In this document: in pieces, positions 1 through 7,244 of the stretch | How positions within the stretch are numbered: the first letter of the stretch is position 1 | Layout of the letters: the number at the start of each line of letters is the position of its first letter | Source of the DNA: Pedobacter sp. | GTDB taxonomy: Bacteria > Pseudomonadota > Gammaproteobacteria > Pseudomonadales > Moraxellaceae | DNA length: 57,995 nucleotides | Direction: 5' to 3' | Assembly (NCBI GenBank): GCA_031119295.1 | Contig: JAVHYE010000002.1 | Coordinates: 1 to 57,995 of the forward strand | The notes under the pieces: generated by a model | The model's database searches: none | Seen by the model: the letters and a program-made list of their open reading frames with translations, nothing else | Told to the model about the DNA's origin: nothing | Translations under genes and position numbers: made by a program

Positions 1-169
1 TCTGGGTGGCGGCGCTGAAATGGGTTATCACTGGGTGACCGAATACACCCGTGCTGAAGCCACGATTGGTCTGGGTGCAGCCCTGGCGGAAAAAAATGAG
101 CAGACCGGCCATGAGCTGACTGCCGAGCCCACGATTTTCTTCAGCTTCAATATCGCCCTCGGTTATTGA
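1..169 (+). CDS. C-terminal fragment of a probable outer-membrane protein
   Basis: An open frame enters from the left edge (codons start at base 2) and ends at a TGA at 167-169, giving 55 residues. The tail alternates polar and hydrophobic residues and ends in IALGY, with a terminal aromatic residue as in many outer-membrane beta-barrels. Two short strands with a charged turn (EKNEQTGHE) fit a last beta-hairpin. The start and most of the gene lie outside the window, so the family cannot be named; barrel identity is an inference from the C-terminus only. Confidence 0.45.
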   Translation, partial: LGGGAEMGYHWVTEYTRAEATIGLGAALAEKNEQTGHELTAEPTIFFSFNIALGY

Positions 170-269
170 GGGCAGACGTCGGCCCGGCCCTGCGGCCGGG
201 CGGCAAAAGCTGTGCAAGCATCCCGATCCCGCGCCATCCTTGGTACTCCGTTTTCCAGAAGTCCCTGCC

Positions 270-1511
270 ATGACGCCACCGCTTCGCGTCACCTCTGAGC
301 GAGTCCTTTATGAGTCTGCCTTGCAGGCCTCGCGCAGCTGGCATTGGCGTTTGCCCTGGACGGGCCAGCTTGAAACGGATTTCCAGCAGTATTACGCCGG
401 ACGTTATCGCAGCCAGATGGTGCTGGGTCTGGTGGTTGGGGCCTTGGCCATTCTGGTGTCGGCCTTCGAGGACTTCCTCATTCCTGCGGGGCAGCGCGAA
501 ATACTGCTTTTCATTCGCCTGGGTTTGGTTCTGCCCGCCGTTCTCGTGCTTGCCTGGCTGATCTCGCGGCCGGCCTTGTCACAGTGGCAGCAGTTCATTC
601 TCATGCTGTCCACATTGGGTGGAGCCGCGGCCTTTCTGCTCATGGCTTTCTTTGTGACTTCATCCTTCGGGCGTATTTATATTGATACGTTGATGCTGAT
701 ACAGATATTCGGCCTTACGCTCTTGCGTCAGCAGTTTTCCTATGCCGCCGTTTGTGTGCTGCTTATCGTGGCTGTTGCCAGTGCCGTGCTGCTTTTGCCG
801 GATTTTCCCGGAGCACAGTCGGACAAGCTGATAGGACTCATGCTTATCGTGTTTGCCGGGCTTTTGTGTCTGGTGGCCAATTACATGATGGAGCGATCAG
901 CACGTCTGGATTATCTGCAACAGCGCTTGCTGGAGCAGGGTCAGCAGGATCTGGAAAAGGCCAACTCCCATCTGCAGCAATTGCTGCGCAGCGACGCCCT
1001 TACCGGCATTGCCAATCGCCGGCATTTTGATGCGCGACTGGATGAGGAATTCCGGCGCGCGGCGCGCAGCCATACGCCGGTGGCGCTGCTCATGGTCGAT
1101 GTCGATTCTTTCAAGCAGTACAACGACAGCTACGGCCATCAGGCCGGTGATGACGCGCTGACACGTGTGGCGCAGTCACTGGCCCTGTTTGCACGGCGTC
1201 CCGGCGATGTGGCAGCGCGTTATGGCGGCGAGGAGTTTGCCCTCATCCTGCCCGGCAGCAGCGAAGCCGATGCCCTGGCCATTGCTGAAGAAGTGGTGAC
1301 ATATGTTTACGAACAAAACATGCCACATCGCACCGCACGCGCCAGTGATCGTGTCACGGTCAGCATAGGTGTGGCCGCATTGCAGTCAGCTGAGCTTGCT
1401 GATGTGGCCGAGCTGATCGCGCAGGCCGACCAGGCCCTGTATTTTGCCAAGAGCAGCGGCCGTAACCGGGCGCGCAGCTGGAGTGCCTTGCAGCAGGGCA
1501 GCGGAGCCTGA
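270..1511 (+). CDS. membrane-bound diguanylate cyclase (GGDEF domain)
   Basis: Makes the second messenger c-di-GMP from two GTP at the inner membrane. The first ~210 residues hold five to six hydrophobic segments, followed by a short coiled-coil-like linker rich in Q, L and E and then a complete GGDEF domain. The active-site motif is GGEEF (residues 319-323 from the ATG at 270), and an RxxD inhibitory site (R310-D313) sits exactly five residues before it, so product inhibition is expected. No EAL or HD-GYP domain follows, so this is a synthase only. A TTG at 240 would add ten residues; the ATG at 270 is preferred, but neither has a strong ribosome site. The membrane part resembles no sensor domain I can name with confidence. 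It stands alone and ends at a bidirectional terminator. Confidence 0.92.
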   Translation: MTPPLRVTSERVLYESALQASRSWHWRLPWTGQLETDFQQYYAGRYRSQMVLGLVVGALAILVSAFEDFLIPAGQREILLFIRLGLVLPAVLVLAWLISRPALSQWQQFILMLSTLGGAAAFLLMAFFVTSSFGRIYIDTLMLIQIFGLTLLRQQFSYAAVCVLLIVAVASAVLLLPDFPGAQSDKLIGLMLIVFAGLLCLVANYMMERSARLDYLQQRLLEQGQQDLEKANSHLQQLLRSDALTGIANRRHFDARLDEEFRRAARSHTPVALLMVDVDSFKQYNDSYGHQAGDDALTRVAQSLALFARRPGDVAARYGGEEFALILPGSSEADALAIAEEVVTYVYEQNMPHRTARASDRVTVSIGVAALQSAELADVAELIAQADQALYFAKSSGRNRARSWSALQQGSGA

Positions 1512-1514
1512 AAT

Positions 1515-1543
1515 GAAAAAAGCCGGCAATAGCCGGCTTTTTT
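1515..1543. terminator. bidirectional intrinsic terminator
   Basis: Perfect stem AGCCGGC/GCCGGCT with a four-base loop, flanked by an A-run on the left and a T-run on the right. It lies between the convergent cyclase and helicase genes and can serve both strands. Confidence 0.85.
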
Positions 1544-1563
1544 CATGCACGCAGAAACCGATT

Positions 1564-3516
1564 TCAGTTGTTGCCGAAATCTTCAGTCTGGGCGCGGTTT
1601 TCATCACCGAAGCTGCGGCGTACCTTGCGCTCTATGCGCACAGGTGGCTTGTCGCCGGCATCGCGCACCGGACGGTCGCCATAGGCGGGACGTGCGCTGC
1701 GGTCAAAGCCACCGGAACGCGGGGCAAAGCCTTCGCTGCGTGGCTTGCGGTCGCCGAAATCACGACGCGGCGGACGGTCACCAAAATTGCCGCCATCACG
1801 GGCCGGACGATCACCAAAGCTGCGGCGCTGTTCGCCAAAACCACCTTCGCTGCGTGGCTTGCGGTCACCGAAGTTGCCGCCAGTACGCGGCTTGCGGTCC
1901 AGGCCGGTGCGCTCCATGAAATCACGGCGCTGCACTTCACCAAAACCACCTTCCATGCGCGGCTGACGGTCGCCGAAATCACGACGCGGACGATCAGCAC
2001 CATCACGCGGTGCGCGATTGCCGAAATTGTCGTCACGCGGAGCACGGTTGCCGAAGTTGTCGTCGCGCGGTGCACGCTGTTCGCGATCACCGAAGCTGCG
2101 ACGCTCGCCATAACCACCTTCGCTACGCTGCGGACGATCACCGAAGTCACGGCGCGGACGGTCGCCATAAGAAGGACGATCGCCTTGCGGACGTGCAGCG
2201 CGATCAGCAAAAGGACGGTCACCCTGCGGGCGATCGGCAAACTGGGGACGATCGCCGCCTTCGCTGCGCGGAGCACGATCGGCATAGCGCTTGTTGCGGT
2301 CGTCACGGGCCTGCTTGTCCTTGTGACCCCAGCGCGGCTTGTCACCGAAGGGGCGACGCGGACCGTCGGTACGGCGCTGCGGTTCCAGGCCTTCAATGGT
2401 CAGCACGGCCAGCTGCTGCTGCGTGAACTGCTCGATACGACGCAGCACACCGCGATCACGCGGACCCACCAGCGAGCAGGCAATGCCGGTGCGGCCGGCG
2501 CGGCCGGTACGGCCGATGCGGTGCACATAATCTTCGGCATTTTTCGGCAGATCGTAATTCACCACATGGCTGATGCCGGGCACGTCGATGCCGCGAGCAG
2601 CCACATCAGTGGCCACCAGCACCTTGGTGCGACCGGTGCGCAGGCCGGTGAGGGTACGGTTACGCGAGCTCTGCTTCATGTCGCCATGCAGGGAGTCCAC
2701 GGCAAAACCGTCTTCAGCCAGCTCGTCAGCGAGACGATCGCTGTCGATACGGGTGCCGGCAAAAATGATGGCCTGATTCACATCGGGATTGGCCAGCAGG
2801 CTGAGCAAGAGCTTCTTCTTGTGCTCCATGTCGTCGGCGTAATACACGCGCTGTTCGATCTGCGTGTGCTTCACGGTGTGGCCGGCATCCACGGCAATGC
2901 GCTCGGGATTCTTCAGCAGGTTTTCGGCCAGCTTGGCCATGCGGTCTTCCACGGTGGCGGAGAACAGCAGGGTCTGACGGTCAGCGGGCATGGCGGCGGC
3001 AATCTGCTCGACGTCGTCGATGAAGCCCATGTCCAGCATGCGGTCAGCTTCGTCCAGCACCAGCATTTCCAGACGCTCGAACACGATGCGGCCACGGCTC
3101 ATGTGGTCCAGCAGACGGCCGGGTGTGGCCACCATGATGTCGTAGGGGCGGGACAGCAGCTTGTTCTGGGCCGGGAAGGGCATGCCGCCCAGCACGCTCA
3201 CGGTACGTATGCCACGCAGCTCGGAGCCGTATTTCTGGGCTGCAGAAGTGACCTGCTGGGCCAGTTCGCGGGTGGGGGTCAGCACCAGTACGCGGGGGCC
3301 GCGGCCGGGCTTGCGGGGCTCTTCAGCCAGCATGGACAGGGCCGGCAGCATGAAGGCTGCGGTCTTGCCGGTGCCGGTCTGGGCAGAAACGATAAGGTCT
3401 TTCCCTTCCAGGGCAGCCGGGATGGCCTGGGCCTGGACGGGGGTGGGTTCGGTATAGCCGGTCGCTTCAATGGCGCGTTGTAGGGCTTCATGAAGGGACA
3501 GATCGGAAAAAGACAA
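1564..3516 (-). CDS. rhlE: DEAD-box ATP-dependent RNA helicase, RhlE type, with long repetitive basic tail
   Basis: Unwinds RNA using ATP; RhlE-type proteins act in ribosome assembly and RNA turnover in the cold. The core (~residues 1-370) shows the Q motif, motif I AQTGTGKT, Ia PTRELAQQ, II DEAD, III SAT and VI HRIGRTGRAGR. About 260 C-terminal residues are a low-complexity, Arg/Gly/Asp-rich tail of imperfect units such as RRDFGDR, RSEGGFGE and GDRPQGDRP, longer than in E. coli RhlE. The start chosen is a TTG at 3516 (protein begins MSFSDLSL), which has a CGGAG site six bases upstream and matches where the family normally begins; an ATG at 3585 would add 23 unrelated residues. The tail is probably disordered and RNA-binding. 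The symbol is by family resemblance. Confidence 0.92.
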   Translation of the reverse strand: MSFSDLSLHEALQRAIEATGYTEPTPVQAQAIPAALEGKDLIVSAQTGTGKTAAFMLPALSMLAEEPRKPGRGPRVLVLTPTRELAQQVTSAAQKYGSELRGIRTVSVLGGMPFPAQNKLLSRPYDIMVATPGRLLDHMSRGRIVFERLEMLVLDEADRMLDMGFIDDVEQIAAAMPADRQTLLFSATVEDRMAKLAENLLKNPERIAVDAGHTVKHTQIEQRVYYADDMEHKKKLLLSLLANPDVNQAIIFAGTRIDSDRLADELAEDGFAVDSLHGDMKQSSRNRTLTGLRTGRTKVLVATDVAARGIDVPGISHVVNYDLPKNAEDYVHRIGRTGRAGRTGIACSLVGPRDRGVLRRIEQFTQQQLAVLTIEGLEPQRRTDGPRRPFGDKPRWGHKDKQARDDRNKRYADRAPRSEGGDRPQFADRPQGDRPFADRAARPQGDRPSYGDRPRRDFGDRPQRSEGGYGERRSFGDREQRAPRDDNFGNRAPRDDNFGNRAPRDGADRPRRDFGDRQPRMEGGFGEVQRRDFMERTGLDRKPRTGGNFGDRKPRSEGGFGEQRRSFGDRPARDGGNFGDRPPRRDFGDRKPRSEGFAPRSGGFDRSARPAYGDRPVRDAGDKPPVRIERKVRRSFGDENRAQTEDFGNN

Positions 3517-3585
3517 AGTACAACTCCGGGGCAAGCAAAGGCCCTGTGGGTCATTTGTTAAGCAAGCCGGGGACGAGGGCTGCAA

Positions 3586-3884
3586 ATACCCTGGAACGGC
3601 TGGCGCGAAATCGTCGCCAAACCAAAAATCGCTGCAAGATTAGAGCGTTACGCAGGCTCGACTGGCAGAGGCAGGTCAGGAACGATGAGGGAAAGTTCCT
3701 GAGAAGCCAGTCATGTGTGCTTATTGCACGATGGGGACTGTAGAAGCGCTTCGATGGAGCTTTCGGCGGGTCAGGTGACCGATCCTTGTGGTCATCACCC
3801 CGCAGCCGGGACATCCCGGCATCGGCAGAGGGCCTCTGGCTTCACAGCCGTACATCAAGGCCTTGCATATCTGTTTGAAGCATG
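3586..3884. other. intergenic region upstream of rhlE; no gene seen
   Basis: No credible gene. It presumably holds the leader and promoter of the helicase gene (minus strand). An 8-base inverted repeat TCAGGAAC...GTTCCTGA lies at 3676-3702, and GCCGGG/CCCGGC near 3804-3820 could act in processing or termination of the tRNA transcript; it has no T-run. Confidence 0.4.
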
Positions 3885-3959
3885 TGGTGGGCGGTACTGG
3901 GATTGAACCAGTGACCCCTGCCGTGTGAAGGCAGTGCTCTCCCGCTGAGCTAACCGCCC
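3885..3959 (-). tRNA. tRNA-Val (anticodon CAC)
   Basis: The minus strand folds as a complete 75-base tRNA with encoded CCA. The acceptor stem is GGGCGGT/ACCGCCC, the D arm carries the usual TAGCTCAG...GGGAGAGC pattern, the anticodon stem is CTGCC/GGCAG with loop TTCACAC (anticodon CAC, reading GUG), and the T arm contains GGTTCAATCCC. Sequence closely follows other proteobacterial valine tRNAs. Confidence 0.95.
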
Positions 3960-3979
3960 ATCGCTTCAAAGAGGCGCGT

Positions 3980-4007
3980 ATCTTACTGATTTATCGGGGG
4001 GAGGCAA
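3980..4007 (-). promoter_or_regulatory. promoter of the tRNA-Val gene
   Basis: On the minus strand, -35 TTGCCT (4002-4007) and -10 TAAGAT (3980-3985) are 16 bases apart, followed by a GC-rich stretch (CGCGCC) before the tRNA, as in stringently controlled stable-RNA promoters. The tRNA-Ser promoter in this window has the same -35 and spacing. Confidence 0.6.
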
Positions 4008-4460
4008 GCCCCGTTTGCTTCGAAGCGGCATTTTGTCCGGAGCCGGCAAAAAGGTCACAAGGGGATGACCCGTCACCAGTGGCGATGGATGGAGAATTTC
4101 CGGGGGCGAAAGCTAGCACTTTCTTCTGTCTCTCTGCCTTTTCATGGTGCATTTATGGCGCTGGGCTGTGGATAAAAGAATAATTTCACTCGCGGCCGTA
4201 GTGAGTTGCCCGTCTCTTCTTCATTAATCCTGAATTACTTGGCTCAAGTTGCTGTTTTTATTGGTTAGATATTTTTTGTTTGGATAAAAAATGTTCAAGC
4301 AACAAAAAAATCATCCGATTTCAGGCTGTCAAGATTGTCAAAATGATTCAGGCGGCGTGATGATGGTCACCGTTGATTTGTGATGTGGCTCGCATTGCGG
4401 ACGAAGCTTTTTTCAGGGGGCTTCATTCCGGTGCGGCTTCGTTCAGACGGGAGAACCATC
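4008..4460. other. intergenic region with an AT-rich patch
   Basis: No gene recognised. Bases ~4240-4320 are strikingly AT-rich compared with the rest, with runs such as TATTTTTTG and ATAAAAAATG and repeated TTGTCAA-like words after it. The patch may carry the promoter of the small NfeD-like gene downstream; TTGGTT followed by ATAAAA after 17 bases is one weak candidate. Confidence 0.35.
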
Positions 4461-4679
4461 ATGTCGGCAGCGCATGCTTTACAGTTTGATTCGGCCTCTT
4501 CGAGCAATGTCATAGGACGCTCCTTCGTCTTGGGCTTGCCGGATCGTCATGGCCTTTACCGTATCGGTCTGGAGCGCAGTGTCTGGAAAGTGGCAGCGGG
4601 GGCCTATGCCACGGGTGATCGCGTGAAAGTGGTAGCCATTGATGAAGATATTCTGGCCGTGGAGAAAGTCCTGGCCTGA
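4461..4679 (+). CDS. small NfeD-like (OB-fold) protein
   Basis: A 72-residue soluble protein. The pattern IGRSFVLG...YRIGLERSVWKV...TGDRVKVVAIDEDILAVEKV matches the C-terminal OB-fold of NfeD proteins, which usually follow a membrane region and pair with an SPFH protein (stomatin/FloA). Here the domain stands alone, without membrane helices. The ATG at 4461 has GGGAG seven to nine bases upstream; a longer reading from 4380 lacks such a site. The only SPFH gene in the window (14653-15456) is 10 kb away. Function unknown; the fold assignment is by pattern only. Confidence 0.7.
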   Translation: MSAAHALQFDSASSSNVIGRSFVLGLPDRHGLYRIGLERSVWKVAAGAYATGDRVKVVAIDEDILAVEKVLA

Positions 4680-4762
4680 TGCAGCGAGCCGCTACTCTCT
4701 GGCGGCGTGCTGATGATGTGTGTTGCGTGTATGAGTAAGTGGTTGCGTGTACGTGTGTTGTG

Positions 4763-4799
4763 AAAAGAAAAAGCCCGGCATCTGCCGGGCTTTTTCTTT
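4763..4799. terminator. bidirectional intrinsic terminator
   Basis: Stem AAAAAGCCCGGCA/TGCCGGGCTTTTT with a short loop and flanking A- and T-runs, between the convergent NfeD-like and proS genes. Confidence 0.88.
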
Positions 4800-4816
4800 G
4801 TCTGCGTGGTGAAGGA

Positions 4817-6559
4817 TCAGCGGCCTACCACGCGCGTCAGGAAGTCGATGACTTCGTTGCGGGCAATGTCCATGGACTCTTCGTCACGGCGCCCCTTGTA
4901 TTCCAGGGTGCCGGCATCCAGGCCCTCTTCGCCCACAACCAGACGATGCGGAATGCCGATGAGTTCGGCATCGGAGAATTTCACACCCGGGCGCTCGTTG
5001 CGGTCGTCGAAATACACGTCGTAGCCGGCGGCGGTGAGTTCGTTATAGAGCTTGGTGGACTCTTCCTGGATACGCACCGACTTGGCCCAGTTCATGGGAA
5101 TCAGGGCGATCTGGAAGGGGGCGATGGCGTCCGGCCAGATGATGCCCTTGTCGTCATGGTTCTGCTCGATGGCCGAGGCCACGACGCGGGTCACGCCTAT
5201 GCCGTAGCAGCCCATGGTCACGGTGAAGGGCTTGCCGTCCTCACCCAGCACATTGAGCTTGAGGGCTTCGGAGTATTTCTTGCCGAGCTGGAAGATGTGG
5301 CCGACTTCAATGCCGCGCTTGATGACCAGTGTGCCCTTGCCGTCCGGAGAAGGGTCGCCTTCCACCACATTGCGGATATCGGCCACGAGAGAAGGCTCGG
5401 GCAGGTCGCGGCCGAAATTCACGCCGGAAAGGTGGAAGCCTTCCTTGTTGGCGCCGCAGGTGAAGTCGCTCATGGCCGCAACGGTACGGTCGGCAATCAC
5501 GCGCACGTTTGCGCCCACATTAACGGGACCGATAAAGCCGGGCTTGCAGGCCAGGAATTCGACGATTTCACCTTCGGAGGCCAGGCGGAAATCCTTGAGG
5601 CCGGCCAGCTTGCCGGCCTTGATCTCGTTGAGCTCGTGATCGCCACGCAGCAGGAAGAGGGTGAAGTGCTTCTGCTTTGGGGCTTTTTCGTCAGCCTGGG
5701 TTTCCGAGATCACAGCTACGGCTTTCACCATGCGCGTGACAGCAATGCCAAGCAGGGCAGCCACATCGGCACAGGCTGTCTGTGTGGGCGTGCTGACTTC
5801 TTTCAGGGCTTCGGCAGCAGCAGCGCGCGGTGTGGTCGGGGCCAGTGCCTCGGCCATTTCCGTGTTGGCGGCGTAGTCGGAGGTGTCGGAGAAGGCGATA
5901 TCGTCCTCGCCCGAGCTGGCCAGCACATGGAATTCATGCGAGCCGGTACCGCCTATGGAGCCGGTATCGGCCTGCACGGGGCGGAAGTTGAGGCCGAGAC
6001 GCGTGAAGATGCGGCAGTAGGCGTCGTACATCACGTCATAGGTTTCCTGCAGGGAAGCCTGGTCGGTGTGGAAGGAGTAGGCATCCTTCATGATGAATTC
6101 GCGCGAACGCATCACGCCGAAACGCGGGCGGATTTCGTCACGGAACTTGGTCTGTATCTGGTAGAGATTCACCGGCAGCTGCTTGTAGCTGTGCAGCTCG
6201 TTGCGGGCGAGATCGGTGATCACTTCCTCGTGCGTGGGGCCCAGTACAAAGGGGCGGCCGTGACGGTCATTGAAGCGCAGCAGCTCGGGGCCGTACTGCA
6301 CATAGCGGCCGGATTCTTCCCAGAGCTCCGCCGGCTGGGTCACCGGCATCAGCACCTCGAGGGCACCGGCGCGGTCCATTTCCTCGCGCACGATGCGCTC
6401 CACCTTGGCCAGCACGCGCTTGCCCAGCGGCAGCCAGTTATAGAGGCCGGTGGCCACCTTGCGCACCATGCCGGCACGCAGCATGAGCTGGTGGGAGATG
6501 ACTTCCGCATCGGCGGGGGTTTCGCGCTGGGTGGCAAGCAGGAGGCGGCTGACGCGCAT
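4817..6559 (-). CDS. proS: prolyl-tRNA synthetase
   Basis: Charges tRNA-Pro with proline in the cytosol; essential. The 580-residue length and layout fit the bacterial type: class II motif 2 region ([16 protein letters not shown]), an inserted editing (INS) domain in the middle that removes mischarged alanine, then motif 3 ([13 protein letters not shown]) and an anticodon-binding C-terminal domain. The start at 6559 gives [10 protein letters not shown], the usual N-terminus of ProS (MR.S..L..T); the frame runs open a further 91 codons upstream but without family similarity. Monocistronic, convergent with the NfeD-like gene. Confidence 0.97.
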   Translation of the reverse strand: MRVSRLLLATQRETPADAEVISHQLMLRAGMVRKVATGLYNWLPLGKRVLAKVERIVREEMDRAGALEVLMPVTQPAELWEESGRYVQYGPELLRFNDRHGRPFVLGPTHEEVITDLARNELHSYKQLPVNLYQIQTKFRDEIRPRFGVMRSREFIMKDAYSFHTDQASLQETYDVMYDAYCRIFTRLGLNFRPVQADTGSIGGTGSHEFHVLASSGEDDIAFSDTSDYAANTEMAEALAPTTPRAAAAEALKEVSTPTQTACADVAALLGIAVTRMVKAVAVISETQADEKAPKQKHFTLFLLRGDHELNEIKAGKLAGLKDFRLASEGEIVEFLACKPGFIGPVNVGANVRVIADRTVAAMSDFTCGANKEGFHLSGVNFGRDLPEPSLVADIRNVVEGDPSPDGKGTLVIKRGIEVGHIFQLGKKYSEALKLNVLGEDGKPFTVTMGCYGIGVTRVVASAIEQNHDDKGIIWPDAIAPFQIALIPMNWAKSVRIQEESTKLYNELTAAGYDVYFDDRNERPGVKFSDAELIGIPHRLVVGEEGLDAGTLEYKGRRDEESMDIARNEVIDFLTRVVGR

Positions 6560-6790
6560 CGGTATGTCCTGTGTGGGCTGACGAGAAAAGCGGCAAGTGT
6601 CGAAAGGCCGGAATTGTAGGGGCTTGCTGGGAGGCTGGCCATGCTTGATGCCGTCTCTTTGCAGGTTGCTTGCCGGGTTTTTGATCAATACCGGCCTCGT
6701 CTCGGCAGTCGTGCCGGCCTCGGTTACACTTGACCCCAGCCCGCCCAAGACGGGCGCCGTGTTGCCCTCTGTTGCAAGGATATTTCCCCC

Positions 6791-7219
6791 ATGAGTCTGA
6801 CCGCCGCCGATATCAATGCCGTCATACGGCAAGGCCTGCCTGCTGCTGAAGGCAGCGGTTTCCAGGTGGATGCGGTGACGGAGCGGGGCGTTGTCTGCCG
6901 CCAGATTTATTCACCTTCGCAATTGCGCCCGGGAGGCACGCTCTCCGGTCCCACCATGATGGGCCTGGCTGATGCCGCCATGTATGCCGCTGTCATGTCA
7001 CGCCTCGGTCGTCTTGAAATGGCGGTGACGCAAAACATCAACATCAATTTCCTGGCACGGCCACAGCCGGCCGATCTCATTGCTGACGCTGAGGTGCTCA
7101 AGCTCGGTCGCCGCACTGTTGTTATCGATGTAAAGATTTTTTCTGAGGGCAAGCCGGATATGGTTGCCCATGCCACTGGAACGTACTCGCTGCCGCCCTC
7201 AAAAGCGGACAAAGCGTGA
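6791..7219 (+). CDS. PaaI-family hotdog-fold thioesterase
   Basis: Probably hydrolyses an acyl-CoA (aryl- or medium-chain) in the cytosol. The 142 residues have the single hotdog fold signature: a [23 protein letters not shown] segment corresponding to the central helix, followed by [12 protein letters not shown] and the conserved late strand [20 protein letters not shown]. An acidic residue in the central helix (LADAA) is where PaaI-type enzymes keep their catalytic Asp/Glu. The ATG at 6791 has an AAGGA about ten bases upstream. The Lon-like protease follows after 25 bases, so the two may be cotranscribed; substrate unknown. Confidence 0.85.
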   Translation: MSLTAADINAVIRQGLPAAEGSGFQVDAVTERGVVCRQIYSPSQLRPGGTLSGPTMMGLADAAMYAAVMSRLGRLEMAVTQNININFLARPQPADLIADAEVLKLGRRTVVIDVKIFSEGKPDMVAHATGTYSLPPSKADKA

Positions 7220-7244
7220 TTTTTTGATTTAAAGGAACGTGACA

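Noticed and set aside
1444-3483. 679-codon open frame on the plus strand
   Set aside because: It lies antisense to the DEAD-box helicase, and its Thr/Ala/Ile repeats are the complement of the helicase repeats; it has no family similarity or ribosome site.
3885-3959. Prophage or island attachment site at tRNA-Val
   Set aside because: No integrase and no direct repeat of the tRNA 3-prime end was seen nearby.
4739-6619. 626-codon open frame on the plus strand
   Set aside because: Antisense to proS; His/Gly/Val-rich composition typical of the complement of a GC-rich gene.
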